Part shown: one piece after another, positions 1 to 7,968 of the stretch
Numbering within the stretch: position 1 is the first letter of the stretch
Layout of the letters: the number at the start of each line of letters is the position of its first letter
DNA from: Phycicoccus sp. Root101
GTDB taxonomy: Bacteria; Actinomycetota; Actinomycetes; Actinomycetales; Dermatophilaceae
Direction of reading: 5' to 3'
NCBI RefSeq assembly: GCF_001426245.1
Contig: NZ_LMCM01000001.1
Location: 622,625 to 686,624 of the forward strand
DNA length: 64,000 nucleotides
Position numbers and translations under genes: made by a program
Notes under the pieces: generated by a model
The model's input: the letters and a program-made list of their open reading frames with translations, nothing else
Databases searched by the model: none
What the model was told of the DNA's origin: nothing

Positions 1-886
1 CCGCGGTGCGGACGTCCTGGATCTCCTTGGGCGTCAGCCCGACGTCCTCGGCGATCCACTCGCACAGCTGGGCGACGCGCTCACTGTGCCCGACGTTGTG
101 GGGCATCTTCGTCTCGACCGCGGTGACGAGTGCCTTCAGGGTGCGCTCGTGCGCCTTGAGCTCCTCGCCGTACTGGTCGAAGGCCCAGCGGGCGACCAGC
201 AGGGGTGCGAGGACGAGCACCCCGGCGAACCACCCGACCTTGGCGGGGATCCAGAGGACCACGAGGAGGAACCCGATGACGCCGTACCCGACGTAGGCCA
301 GGCCGCTCGTGGTCAGCAGGCTGAGGACGCGGGTGCGGATGGGGCTGCCGCTGGAGACGCGGAGCACGAGCGCGATGAGCAGGGCGTTGAGCAGGCACTG
401 GGTCACGTCGGTGACGACGAGGGGCAGACCCACGTGCAGCAGGACCTCACCGGCGGACATGTCGGCCGAGACGATGTCGCGGCCGCCGACTGCGAGGTAG
501 ACCAGGCCACCGGCCACACCGAGGCCGCTCATCATCGCCACGTTGAACGCGGTGGCCACCTTGGGGCCACTGGTCACCTTGGCGAGCATCGCGACGGCGC
601 CGACGATGCCGGCTCCCACGGGGCCGACGATCACCGCGGCCGCGACGAGGATGATGCTCAGGAAGCTGATGCGCACCCGGCTGATCAGCTCGGTCTCGCG
701 CAGGAGGACGCCGCCCGCAGCCAGGGCGGTCAGGACACCGATCGCCGGCCAGTCCTGGGGCGGCCCGTCGACGTGGAGGGCCAGCACGACCAGGGAGAGC
801 GTGAAGGCGTAGACGCTTCCGACATAGGCGAACACGGCAGGGCGGTAGAGCGTCGATGCCTGGGATCCTGATCGGGCGGCGCTCAC
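1..886 (-). CDS. Membrane protein with C-terminal HD phosphohydrolase domain (partial)
   Basis: The reading frame starts at GTG 886 and runs off the left edge, leaving 295 codons. An in-frame TAG lies four codons upstream of the GTG, so this is the first possible start. Roughly 220 residues form about seven or eight hydrophobic segments. A soluble part then begins with TLKALVTAVETKMPHNVGHS and continues ERVAQLCEWIAEDVGL, which resembles the start of HD or HD-GYP domains (GHSxRVAxL). The HD dyad itself lies outside the window. HD-GYP proteins usually degrade cyclic di-nucleotides; whether this one is a true HD-GYP or another HD hydrolase cannot be decided here. A TAGATT box six bases before the GTG suggests a leaderless mRNA. 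Confidence 0.75.
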   Translation of the reverse strand, partial: MSAARSGSQASTLYRPAVFAYVGSVYAFTLSLVVLALHVDGPPQDWPAIGVLTALAAGGVLLRETELISRVRISFLSIILVAAAVIVGPVGAGIVGAVAMLAKVTSGPKVATAFNVAMMSGLGVAGGLVYLAVGGRDIVSADMSAGEVLLHVGLPLVVTDVTQCLLNALLIALVLRVSSGSPIRTRVLSLLTTSGLAYVGYGVIGFLLVVLWIPAKVGWFAGVLVLAPLLVARWAFDQYGEELKAHERTLKALVTAVETKMPHNVGHSERVAQLCEWIAEDVGLTPKEIQDVRTA

Positions 887-892
887 GTCACC

Positions 893-898
893 AATCTA
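893..898 (-). promoter_or_regulatory. -10 box of the HD-domain gene (leaderless)
   Basis: TAGATT on the minus strand ends six bases before GTG 886. This is the spacing expected if transcription begins at the start codon. Confidence 0.4.
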
Positions 899-949
899 CG
901 GCGTGAGCGACCCGCCCGTATCCGGACCAGAAGATCAGGACCCGGAGCG

Positions 950-1111
950 TCAGATGCTCTCGAGGCCCTTCCAGTCCCAGCCACGCGAAGCGCCGTCGAC
1001 GCCCTTCCAGTCCCAGCCACGGGCGAACTCGGTCGGGCCGTCGGTGGGGGTCCAGACGAACGTGTCGTCCTGGCCGAGGATGGACTCAAAGATGGTGGTG
1101 ATCGTCTTCAT
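950..1111 (-). CDS. Small Trp-rich repeat peptide, unknown function
   Basis: A 53-residue ORF begins MKTITTIFESILGQDDTFVW and contains the heptad RGWDWKG twice, exactly 12 residues apart. The DNA repeat is a 20-base identity at 966-985 and 1002-1021. An AAGGAG sequence lies about 10 bases before ATG 1111. A longer frame (ATG 1150) exists but lacks a ribosome site. There is no signal peptide or transmembrane segment. I do not recognise the family. Duplicated aromatic units at the C-terminus of a short peptide can occur in modified-peptide precursors, but no maturation enzyme is visible nearby, so that is only a possibility. A reading frame on the opposite strand covers the same bases, so coding is likely but not certain. 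Confidence 0.5.
   Translation of the reverse strand: MKTITTIFESILGQDDTFVWTPTDGPTEFARGWDWKGVDGASRGWDWKGLESI
966..1021 (-). repeat. Two 20-bp direct repeats, 36-bp period
   Basis: CCCTTCCAGTCCCAGCCACG occurs at 966-985 and 1002-1021. The 36-base period equals 12 codons of the small ORF, so the repeat keeps its frame and duplicates RGWDWKG. Confidence 0.85.
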
Positions 1112-1421
1112 GGCTGGGGTGCTCCTTCTGCTCGGGGGATGGTCCCTCATCCGTTCGGACCATTTCGAGCCGTCATTGCGCCTAGGTGTCAGGGGTGCAC
1201 CGTGGTCGCAGGACTATGATGTCCCGGCCGTCGAGAGCGCGCAGGCGGAGTAGTTCCTTCTTTGCCAAATCTTGAAGGTTCGCTGGAACTTCGGGGTGTA
1301 CAGACCTCCTCAAAAGGGGCCTTCTCCCCCTCTGCGGCGTGGAGCACACATGTCGCTGTGCGACAATGACGGCAGGAAGGGCGCTGTCCTGGCGCCACCG
1401 GACCACCCGACGGAGACACCC
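1112..1421. other. Intergenic gap between the small peptide and the bL37-like ORF
   Basis: No convincing gene is seen. The stretch holds the upstream region of the small minus-strand peptide and, at 1351-1365, a perfect short inverted repeat (TGTCGC, three-base loop, GCGACA) that could be an operator or minor hairpin. Confidence 0.4.
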
Positions 1422-1565
1422 ATGAGCAAGCGCGCCCGCAAGCGCCGCTCTCGTGGTGTCCGGGGTCGTGCCGGCAGGTCTGGTGCGACGCTGCCGAGGA
1501 GGCGCTACTCGGAGATCTCGTACCGGATCGTCGTGATCCGGGCCATGATCTCGGTCCGCAGCTGA
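1422..1565 (+). CDS. Short basic ORF resembling the N-terminus of ribosomal protein bL37
   Basis: GGAG lies about eight bases before ATG 1422, and the product begins MSKRARKRRSRG. That closely matches the start of the tiny actinobacterial ribosomal protein bL37, which from memory is about 24 residues, is encoded beside sigR/rsrA-type genes in mycobacteria, and ends ANHGKRPN-. Here that tail is absent in all three frames. The frame instead continues basic for about 28 residues and then runs antisense through the last 61 bases of rsrA, ending at 1565 (47 residues). It may be a divergent or decayed bL37 or an unrelated basic peptide. Confidence 0.35.
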   Translation: MSKRARKRRSRGVRGRAGRSGATLPRRRYSEISYRIVVIRAMISVRS

Positions 1566-1789
1566 ACCGGTGCCTCCTCGCAGGCGCAGGAGCGCTTCAC
1601 GAGCGCCTTGAGTGCCTGGTCGAGGTCGTACTGCTTCAGGCAGGGCGAGCAGGCCTCGAGGTGGTGGGCGATCTTCTCCGTGTCGTCACGGGTCATCTCG
1701 CCGTCGAGGTACTCGTAGACCCGGTGCAGCACCTCGGAGCAGTCTGCTCCTGCGGCGTCTCCCTGACCTGAGTCGCTTCCACACATCAT
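1505..1789 (-). CDS. rsrA: Anti-sigma factor RsrA (mycothiol system)
   Basis: This 94-residue protein is a zinc-containing anti-sigma (ZAS) factor. C17, H43, C47 and C50 have the same spacing as the zinc ligands and redox thiols of Streptomyces RsrA (C11, H37, C41, C44), with HHLEACSPC as the HxxxCxxC core. C68 and C70 lie further on. In the family, oxidation forms disulfides, releases zinc and frees SigR to transcribe thiol-stress genes. The start codon ATG 1789 overlaps the sigR stop as ATGA, so the two are translationally coupled. The 3' end is overlapped antisense by the bL37-like ORF. Confidence 0.95.
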   Translation of the reverse strand: MMCGSDSGQGDAAGADCSEVLHRVYEYLDGEMTRDDTEKIAHHLEACSPCLKQYDLDQALKALVKRSCACEEAPVQLRTEIMARITTIRYEISE

Positions 1790-2409
1790 GAGTCCGCTCC
1801 CTGGGTCGCGAAGCCGCGCTCGGCGGCGTAATCGGTCAGCAGCTCACGCAGCTGCCGCCTGCCTCGGTGCAGCCGGGACATCACGGTGCCGATCGGCGTG
1901 TCCATGATCTCGGCGATCTCCTTGTACGCGAAGCCCTCGACGTCGGCGAGGTACACCGCCATACGGAAGTCCTCCGGAAGGTCCTGCAGCGCGCGCTTCA
2001 CCTCGGTGTCGGGGAGGTGGTCCAGCGCCTCGGTCTCGGCCGAGCGCAGGCCGGCGGAGCTGTGGGACTCGGCCCGGGCGAGCTGGTAGTCCTCGATCTC
2101 CGACGCGTCCGACTGGAGCGGCTCGCGCTGCTTCTTCCGGTAGCTGTTGATGTACGTGTTGGTGAGGATGCGGTACATCCACGCCTTGAAGTTCGTGCCC
2201 GGGCGGTACTGGTGGAACGCGGCGAAGGCCTTCGTGTAGGTCTCCTGCACGAGGTCCTCGGCGTCGGCCGGGTTGCGCGTGGTCCGCAGCGCGGCGGAGT
2301 ACAGCTGGTCGAGCAGCGGCATGGCCTCGCGCTGGAAGCGGGCCTGCCGCTCCTCGGGCGACTCGGTGGCCACGTCGACGGTCGCGTCGGGGGCAGGGGT
2401 CTCAGTCAT
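1786..2409 (-). CDS. sigR: ECF RNA polymerase sigma factor SigR
   Basis: From ATG 2409 this gives 207 residues, starting [20 protein letters not shown]. Region 2 contains [19 protein letters not shown] and [20 protein letters not shown]. Region 4 contains [20 protein letters not shown] followed by [20 protein letters not shown]. This is the SigR/SigH group that controls the mycothiol and thioredoxin response. GGAGG lies close before the ATG. The frame stays open upstream to 2637, and a SigR-type promoter at 2615-2640 would start transcription almost exactly at in-frame ATG 2607. That would give an isoform with 66 extra residues, like the unstable sigma-R-prime described in Streptomyces. The gene is followed by rsrA with a four-base overlap. 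Confidence 0.93.
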   Translation of the reverse strand: MTETPAPDATVDVATESPEERQARFQREAMPLLDQLYSAALRTTRNPADAEDLVQETYTKAFAAFHQYRPGTNFKAWMYRILTNTYINSYRKKQREPLQSDASEIEDYQLARAESHSSAGLRSAETEALDHLPDTEVKRALQDLPEDFRMAVYLADVEGFAYKEIAEIMDTPIGTVMSRLHRGRRQLRELLTDYAAERGFATQGADS

Positions 2410-2614
2410 TGCCCTCCAGCCTAGCCCGCTCGTCGAGCGGCTCGGCCCGGTCGTGGTGGTCGTGCTCGACGTGGCACCCGCGGACAGGCCCAGCTGCACG
2501 GGTGCGGTCGTGCCACCCTCGGGCGGCGAGGCGGTCAGCATTGGCACGGTGCGGCTCCTTGGAGGCCGGGTCGAGGACCCTCGGGCTCCGGTTGCGGGTG
2601 GGGACATCTCGTGC

Positions 2615-2640
2615 AACGGCTCCGCCCCGGGTGTCATTCC
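2615..2640 (-). promoter_or_regulatory. SigR-dependent promoter (GGAAT-N18-GTT) of sigR
   Basis: On the minus strand GGAAT (2640-2636) is followed by exactly 18 bases and GTT (2617-2615). This is the known SigR/SigH consensus and implies positive autoregulation of sigR. The predicted transcription start, about 2607, coincides with an in-frame ATG. Confidence 0.75.
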
Positions 2641-2648
2641 CCGCGCGC

Positions 2649-2654
2649 TAACCT
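2649..2654 (+). promoter_or_regulatory. -10 box of the ferritin gene (leaderless)
   Basis: TAACCT ends six bases before ATG 2661, consistent with a leaderless transcript divergent from sigR. Confidence 0.4.
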
Positions 2655-2660
2655 CGGCCC

Positions 2661-3203
2661 ATGTCGCGCCACGCCAACCCCACCTTCGTCCAGCTGCTCG
2701 CTGAGCAGGTGAGGCACGAGTTCACCGCGAGCCAGCAGTACATCGCGATCGCGGTGTGGTTCGACGACCACGACCTCCCTCGCCTGGCCGCGCACTTCTA
2801 CGCGCAGAGCGTCGAGGAACGCAACCACGCGATGATGATGGTCCAGTACATGCTCGACCGGGACTGGCCGGTGACCATCCCTGGCGTGGACGAGGTCCGC
2901 GGTGAGTTCGACAAGCCCACCGCGCCGATCGAGCTCGCCCTCGCCCAGGAGAAGGCCGTCACGGCCCAGATCGAGGCACTCTTCCGCGCCGCCCGTGAGG
3001 AGGGCGACGTCCTCGGCGAGCAGTTCATGCTGTGGTTCCTCAAGGAGCAGGTCGAGGAGGTCTCCTCGATGAACACCCTGCTGACCATCGCGGTCCGCGC
3101 GGGCACCGACTGGTTCCAGATCGAGGACCACCTCGCCCGCGAGGCCGTCGGCGACGGTGGCAACGACGCCTCCGCACCCGAGGCCGCCGGCGGCGCGCTC
3201 TAG
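2661..3203 (+). CDS. Ferritin
   Basis: The 180-residue product has the four-helix ferritin fold. It carries the ferroxidase ligands E20 (in [11 protein letters not shown]), E53 and H56 (EERNH), and a later helix with [16 protein letters not shown]. The protein oxidises Fe(II) and stores ferric mineral in a 24-subunit cytosolic cage. It resembles the heme-free ferritin BfrB of actinobacteria; no bacterioferritin heme Met was identified. The last 17 residues (acidic, Ala/Gly-rich) are a likely disordered tail. The gene is divergent from sigR, with the shared 250-base region holding both promoters, so co-induction by oxidative stress is possible but not shown. Confidence 0.92.
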   Translation: MSRHANPTFVQLLAEQVRHEFTASQQYIAIAVWFDDHDLPRLAAHFYAQSVEERNHAMMMVQYMLDRDWPVTIPGVDEVRGEFDKPTAPIELALAQEKAVTAQIEALFRAAREEGDVLGEQFMLWFLKEQVEEVSSMNTLLTIAVRAGTDWFQIEDHLAREAVGDGGNDASAPEAAGGAL

Positions 3204-3853
3204 CCTTCCGCGCCCTGCTGGTCCCCCAACCCGGCGAGGAACGCCGCGGCAGCGCGGACCAGGGCCCCGGTGTCCCTCACGGTGTGCTCACCGACGACCT
3301 CGGTGACCAGAGCGGGGTCGGGAAGCTCCGCCCTGACCTCCGCGGGGGTGCCGAACGGGTCCCGGGTGCCCTGGACCACGTGCAGCGGTATGCCGTGGGC
3401 CAGCGGTGCGCGCAGCTCACCCGCGCGGGAGGTCTCCGGCCTGCCCGGCGGGTGGAGGGGGAAGGCCAGGCAGAGCACCGCGTCGGCCCCGACCAGGTGG
3501 GCGGTGCGGCACGCGACCCTGGCGCCGTTGCTCTTCCCGGCCACGACCAGGGGCTGAGGGAGCCTCCCCCGACCCGTGGTCAGCGCCTGGACGACCGGCA
3601 CCCACGCCTCGTCCTGCGGACCGGGCCGCGGCGGGGTGCGGCGGCCGGCCACGCCCCACGCCTGGTGGACGAGGGCGACGGCCCACCCCTGCGCGACCAG
3701 TCCGTCGCGGACGGCGAGCACGTCGCGGCCGTCCACCCGGCCGCTGGCCCCGTGGGTGAGCACCACGGTCCCGCGGGCGTGGACGGGCCGCTGCACCTGC
3801 ACCACGGCAGGCCCCAGCGTCGTGGGCACCTCGACCGTGCGCACCGTGGTCAT
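3200..3853 (-). CDS. Alpha/beta-hydrolase of the KANL3/Tex30 type
   Basis: From ATG 3853 the product is 217 residues. It has an N-terminal beta strand, VVLTHGASG as the oxyanion strand, and GKSNGARVA as the nucleophile elbow (GxSxG with Ser central). A late strand with HVVQGTRDPFG supplies the acidic residue, and GEHTV gives the probable catalytic His. This matches the dienelactone-hydrolase-like KANL3/Tex30 domain, whose substrates are unknown. The start codon overlaps the stop of the SRAP gene (ATGA), so the two genes are coupled. The 3' end meets the ferritin gene tail to tail with a four-base overlap. Confidence 0.8.
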   Translation of the reverse strand: MTTVRTVEVPTTLGPAVVQVQRPVHARGTVVLTHGASGRVDGRDVLAVRDGLVAQGWAVALVHQAWGVAGRRTPPRPGPQDEAWVPVVQALTTGRGRLPQPLVVAGKSNGARVACRTAHLVGADAVLCLAFPLHPPGRPETSRAGELRAPLAHGIPLHVVQGTRDPFGTPAEVRAELPDPALVTEVVGEHTVRDTGALVRAAAAFLAGLGDQQGAEG

Positions 3854-4788
3854 GCGGGGTTCGCCCCGCCCACGGTCTCGGCGGACGGCACGGTCGACAC
3901 AGCGGTCGACGCCGGGGCGGGCGACGTGGCCGCACCGCCGGTGCCCACGATCTCCCCCGTCATCGGGTCGACCACGCCCTCGAGCTCGGCCTCCCCCGCG
4001 GGCTCGATGAGCTGGGGCCCGTTGCTGCGGTTGGAGGACACCGCCGTGCCCACCGGGTACGCCTCGAACCGCCCCGGGCGGGAGAACGCCAGCAGTGCGC
4101 CCACCTCGGCGGTGTCGGTCATCTCCGGGTCGAGCCACGTGGCCCAGTCCTCGCGCTCGAGGACGAGCGGCTGGCGGTCGTGGATCCGGTCCAGGCCGGG
4201 CTCGGCGTCGGTCGTGATGATCGTGAACGTCGTCAGCCAGGCCTGCGGGTCGTCCTTGTCGGCGATCTCGCGGTCCCGCCAGAACTCGTAGAGACCGGCG
4301 AACGCCACGACGTCGCCGTCGGCCCGGTGCATGAAGAACGGCTGCTTGCGCGGGTTCCCCTTGGCGTCGGTGGCGACGGGCGACTTCTGCCACTCGTACC
4401 AGCCCTGCGCCGGGACGAGGCAGCGGCGGGACGCTGCGGCCTTCGCGAACGAGCTCTTCTCCAGGACCGACTCGGCCCGGGCGTTGATCATCCGCATCCC
4501 GATCTTGGTGTCCTTGGACCAGCTCGGGACCAGTCCCCACGTCAGCAACCGCAGCTGCCGCACCGGACCCGCGTCCGCGGCATACGCCTCGTCGGTGTCG
4601 CGGGGCACCCGCGAGAGGACCACGGGGGCCTGCTTGCTGGGGGCGAGGTTCCAGTCGGGGGCGCCCGCCGGCGGGCTCTGGGGGTTCTTGAGGATGCTGC
4701 GCGACGGGTCGCCGGTGCGGTCCTGCTCGACCTCGAACTCCTCCACGAGCTCGTCGGGATTCGCCGTCGCCGCGTACCGTCCGCACAT
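3850..4788 (-). CDS. SRAP-family abasic-site crosslinking protein (YedK/HMCES)
   Basis: The 312-residue product begins MCGRY, exposing catalytic Cys2 after Met removal. The other family residues are visible: N47 in WNLAPS, E132 in GWYEW, and the His in DRIHDRQP. SRAP proteins form a thiazolidine crosslink with abasic sites in single-stranded DNA and so shield them from cleavage. At about 310 residues it is longer than E. coli YedK (about 220) because of a C-terminal extension rich in Ala, Ser, Thr and Pro. The first gene of a two-gene operon with the hydrolase. TACCCT seven bases before the ATG suggests a leaderless transcript. Confidence 0.93.
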   Translation of the reverse strand: MCGRYAATANPDELVEEFEVEQDRTGDPSRSILKNPQSPPAGAPDWNLAPSKQAPVVLSRVPRDTDEAYAADAGPVRQLRLLTWGLVPSWSKDTKIGMRMINARAESVLEKSSFAKAAASRRCLVPAQGWYEWQKSPVATDAKGNPRKQPFFMHRADGDVVAFAGLYEFWRDREIADKDDPQAWLTTFTIITTDAEPGLDRIHDRQPLVLEREDWATWLDPEMTDTAEVGALLAFSRPGRFEAYPVGTAVSSNRSNGPQLIEPAGEAELEGVVDPMTGEIVGTGGAATSPAPASTAVSTVPSAETVGGANPA

Positions 4789-4795
4789 GGTGGAC

Positions 4796-4801
4796 AGGGT
4801 A
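4796..4801 (-). promoter_or_regulatory. -10 box of the SRAP gene (leaderless)
   Basis: TACCCT on the minus strand ends seven bases before ATG 4788. Confidence 0.4.
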
Positions 4802-4884
4802 CGCAGCGACGCCGACGCGCCCCATACGGTAGGAAGGGAGCCGATGGGGAAAACCCGTCTCCCCAGACGTCCACAGGAGTGATC

Positions 4885-5424
4885 ATGACCCTCGTCCGCC
4901 GTGTGGCCCGCCCGATGCTCGCCGCGATCTTCGTGGTGCAGGGGCTCGAGCAGCTGCGGCACCCCGCCGCGCTCAAGGCCAAGGTGGCCCCGTTCGCCGA
5001 GCAGGTCGCCCCGCTGGGCCTGCCCAACGACCCCGAGCTGCTGGTCCGCGCCAACGGCGCGACGATGGTCGGTGGTGGAGCGCTGCTCGCCACGGGCCAC
5101 TTCCCGCGGCTGGCCTCGCTCGCGCTGGTCGGCTCGCTGGTGCCGACGACGTATGTGGGACACCGGTTCTGGGAGGAGACCGACCCCGCGGTGCGCACCA
5201 CGCAGCGGATCGGGTTCCTCAAGAACCTCGGGCTCCTCGGAGGGCTGCTGCTCGCCTCGGTCGACACCGAGGGCAAGCCCGGTCTCGCCTACCGTGCGGG
5301 CCTGGCCAGCGACTCCGCCAAGCGGGTCGCGAAGCAGACCCGCCGCGAGGCCAAGCACGCGGCGCGTGCCGCCCGTCGCGAGGCCAAGCTCGCCGCGTCG
5401 CAGGCCCACGATGCCCTCACCTGA
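4885..5424 (+). CDS. DoxX-family membrane protein
   Basis: The 179-residue product starts at ATG 4885 after AGGAG. It begins [20 protein letters not shown], typical of DoxX, and has four hydrophobic segments within residues 1-125. A strongly basic tail follows with Ala/Arg/Lys-rich repeats ([20 protein letters not shown]) that should be an amphipathic cytosolic helix. DoxX proteins are small membrane proteins linked to thiol and redox stress; the activity of this one is unknown. The 3' end overlaps the start of aroA by 14 bases, so the two are probably cotranscribed. Confidence 0.82.
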   Translation: MTLVRRVARPMLAAIFVVQGLEQLRHPAALKAKVAPFAEQVAPLGLPNDPELLVRANGATMVGGGALLATGHFPRLASLALVGSLVPTTYVGHRFWEETDPAVRTTQRIGFLKNLGLLGGLLLASVDTEGKPGLAYRAGLASDSAKRVAKQTRREAKHAARAARREAKLAASQAHDALT

Positions 5425-6793
5425 TCCCGTCCGACCCCCCACCCGCCCCTCGGACCCGTCGCTGAGCGCCACGTCCACGGCGCCTGCAGAGGGCGACTGG
5501 TCCGTGCCCGCGGCCCCGGGACCCGTCGACGCCGACGTCGTCCTCCCCGGGAGCAAGTCGCTCACCAACCGCTTCCTCGTCCTGGCCGCGCTGGCCAACG
5601 GCCCGTCCCGGCTGCGTCGCCCGTTGCGCTCGCGCGACACGTTGCTCATGGCCCAGGCGCTGCGGCAGCTGGGAGCCGGGATCGAGGACACGACCGCGCA
5701 CTCCGGCGAGCTGCCGGACTGGGTCGTCACGCCGGCGACGCTGCGCGGCGGCGCCCGGGTGGACTGTGGGCTCGCCGGCACCGTCATGCGCTTCCTGCCC
5801 CCGGTCGCCGCCCTGGCTGCCGGGCCGGTGGCGTTCGACGGCGACCCGCAGGCGCGCGTGCGGCCGATGGGGCCGGTCCTCGACGCCCTGCGCGCCCTCG
5901 GCGCCGACCTCGACGACGGTGGCCGTGGCACGCTGCCCTTCACCGTCCGGGGCCGGGGCAGCCTCCCCGGTGGCGCGGTGACCCTGGACGCCTCGGCGTC
6001 GTCCCAGTTCATCTCGGCCCTGCTGCTCGCCGGCCCGAGGTACGACCGGGGCGTCACGATCCACCACGACGGGAAGCCGGTCCCTTCCGAGCCGCACATC
6101 GAGATGACCGTCGAGACCCTGCGCGACGCCGGTGCCCTCATCGACGACAGCGACCCGGACACCTGGCGCGTCGAGCCCTCGGAGATCAACGCCCTCGACG
6201 TGCAGGTCGAGCCGGACCTGTCCAACGCCGCACCGTTCCTCGCCGCAGGGCTGGTCACCGGCGGGCGGGTGACGGTCCCCGGCTGGCCGCACCACACCAC
6301 CCAGGCCGGCGACGCCATCCGCGACATCCTCGACGCCATGGGTGCCGACGTGAACCTCAGCCGCGAGGGGCTGACGGTGTCGGGCACCGGCGAGGTGTCG
6401 GGGATCGACGTGGACCTGCACGACGCGTCCGAGCTGACGCCGGTCGTGGCGGCCGTGGCCGCGCTCGCCGACTCCCCCAGCGTGATCCGCGGCGTGGCCC
6501 ACATCCGGGGCCACGAGACCGACCGCCTGGCAGCCCTCGCCCGCGAGCTCGGAGCCCTCGGCACCGTGGTCACCGAGACCGAGGACGGGCTGCGGATCGA
6601 GCCGAAACCGTTGCGGCCCAGCCTCTTCCACACCTACGCCGACCACCGCATGGTGATGGCCGGTGCGGTGCTGGGGCTCCGCTGCCCGGGCCTGGTCATC
6701 GAGGACGCAGGCACCGTCGCCAAGACGCTGCCCGAGTTCACCACGCTGTGGCACCGCCTCGTGTCGCCGGGCACCAGCGCAGCGGACGCATGA
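5411..6793 (+). CDS. aroA: 3-phosphoshikimate 1-carboxyvinyltransferase (EPSP synthase)
   Basis: This enzyme of the shikimate pathway joins shikimate-3-phosphate and PEP to make EPSP. The 460-residue product has the substrate motif [10 protein letters not shown] (K49, S50, R54), [12 protein letters not shown] in place of the usual NAGTAMR region, and [14 protein letters not shown] near the C-terminus. About 40 unusual residues precede the domain, so the start is uncertain. ATG 5411 lies inside the end of the DoxX gene, and other starts downstream are possible. The stop overlaps rsgA (ATGA). The aroA-rsgA order is common in actinobacteria. Confidence 0.95.
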   Translation: MPSPDPVRPPTRPSDPSLSATSTAPAEGDWSVPAAPGPVDADVVLPGSKSLTNRFLVLAALANGPSRLRRPLRSRDTLLMAQALRQLGAGIEDTTAHSGELPDWVVTPATLRGGARVDCGLAGTVMRFLPPVAALAAGPVAFDGDPQARVRPMGPVLDALRALGADLDDGGRGTLPFTVRGRGSLPGGAVTLDASASSQFISALLLAGPRYDRGVTIHHDGKPVPSEPHIEMTVETLRDAGALIDDSDPDTWRVEPSEINALDVQVEPDLSNAAPFLAAGLVTGGRVTVPGWPHHTTQAGDAIRDILDAMGADVNLSREGLTVSGTGEVSGIDVDLHDASELTPVVAAVAALADSPSVIRGVAHIRGHETDRLAALARELGALGTVVTETEDGLRIEPKPLRPSLFHTYADHRMVMAGAVLGLRCPGLVIEDAGTVAKTLPEFTTLWHRLVSPGTSAADA

Positions 6794-7827
6794 ACCGCAA
6801 GGCCACCGACTACGACGAGAGCGACGTCCGGGTCCGCCCGAGCCGGAGGGGTTCGCGTCCGCGGTCGAAGGACCGCCCCGCCCACGAGGACGCGGTGCCG
6901 GGCTTCGTGGTGGCCGTGGACCGCGGCCGCTACACCGTGCTCATCCCCCGGGGCACCGGCCGCAAGGCGGCCCCCGAGCGGCTCGTGACGGCCATGAAGG
7001 CGCGCGAGCTCGGCCGCAAGGGCATCGTGGTCGGCGACGACGTCGGGCTGGTCGGCGACACCACCGGCAACCCCGACGGACTGGCCCGCATCGTCCGGCT
7101 GACCCCACGCCGTTCGGTGCTGCGGCGCAGCGCCGACGACACCGACCCCGTGGAGCGGGTCATCGTCTCGAACGCCGACCAGCTGGTCATCGTTTCCGCC
7201 CTGGCCAACCCCGAACCCCGGCCGCGCCTGATCGACCGCTGCCTCGTCGCCGCCTACGACGCCGGCCTGGAGCCCCTCCTCGTCCTCACCAAGGCCGACC
7301 TCAAGGACCCGTCGGAGTTCCTCGGGAGCTACGCCCCGCTCAACGTCCCCAACGTCGTCACCTCGACGGGCGAGTCCGGCTTCGACGGGCTGGAGGGCCT
7401 CACCGAGCGCCTCGTCGGCCGGGTGAGCGTCTTCGTCGGCCACTCCGGCGTCGGCAAGTCCACGCTGGTCAACGGCCTCGTGCCCGACGCACGACGGGCG
7501 GTGGGCATCGTCAACGACCACACCGGCCGTGGCCGCCACACCTCCTCCTCCGCGGTCGCCCTGCGCCTCCCGGACGGCGACGGGTGGGTCATCGACACCC
7601 CCGGTGTGCGCTCGTTCGGCCTGGCCCACGTCGACCTGGGCCGCATCATCCAGCACTTCCCCGACCTCGAGGCCGGCACCGGCCTGTGCCCCCGCGGCTG
7701 CACCCACGACGAGGACGAGTGCGCCCTCGACGCATGGGTCGAGTCGGGCCAGGCGGGTCCGGCAGGGGCGTCCCGGCTCGAGTCGCTCCGCAGGCTCCTG
7801 CGGGCCCGCTCGGGCGAGGCCGACTGA
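6790..7827 (+). CDS. rsgA: Ribosome small-subunit GTPase RsgA
   Basis: The 345-residue product is a circularly permuted GTPase that acts in late 30S assembly. An OB-like N-terminal domain is followed by the permuted motifs: VLTKADL (G4) comes before GHSGVGKST (G1, near residue 220) and DTPGVRSF (G3). A C-terminal zinc site [12 protein letters not shown] lies near residues 300-312. The first 35 residues are very basic and probably disordered. The start overlaps the aroA stop as ATGA, indicating coupling. A strong hairpin follows about 75 bases after the stop. Confidence 0.96.
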   Translation: MNRKATDYDESDVRVRPSRRGSRPRSKDRPAHEDAVPGFVVAVDRGRYTVLIPRGTGRKAAPERLVTAMKARELGRKGIVVGDDVGLVGDTTGNPDGLARIVRLTPRRSVLRRSADDTDPVERVIVSNADQLVIVSALANPEPRPRLIDRCLVAAYDAGLEPLLVLTKADLKDPSEFLGSYAPLNVPNVVTSTGESGFDGLEGLTERLVGRVSVFVGHSGVGKSTLVNGLVPDARRAVGIVNDHTGRGRHTSSSAVALRLPDGDGWVIDTPGVRSFGLAHVDLGRIIQHFPDLEAGTGLCPRGCTHDEDECALDAWVESGQAGPAGASRLESLRRLLRARSGEAD

Positions 7828-7902
7828 GTCCCGACGTGTTCCGGGCGCGGTCCCGCCCACGGCGACTCCTGCAGCGGGAGCCACCCTCACGGCATGGCAA
7901 CC

Positions 7903-7945
7903 AACGACCGCGCCGCCCCCCGTCGAGGGGAGCGGCGCGGTCGTT
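7903..7945. terminator. Bidirectional terminator between rsgA and dppF
   Basis: A perfect 14-bp stem (AACGACCGCGCCGC at 7903-7916, complement at 7932-7945) has a 15-base loop. It lies between convergent operons. Confidence 0.7.
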
Positions 7946-7968
7946 CGTGCGTATGCCGTGCGGGGACG

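Noticed and set aside
86-871. Long plus-strand ORF (261 residues) rich in Asp, Gly, Glu, His
   Set aside because: It mirrors the membrane HD-domain frame on the minus strand. Composition is typical of antisense frames in GC-rich genes.
903-1253. Plus-strand ORF of 116 residues with a hydrophobic segment
   Set aside because: It lacks a ribosome site, has no family features and lies opposite the small repeat peptide. The minus frame has the better start signal, although neither is proven.
3850-6633. Very long minus-strand ORF (927 residues) covering SRAP and aroA
   Set aside because: Only the 3' third is the SRAP gene. The rest is antisense to DoxX and aroA, which have clear homology and start signals.
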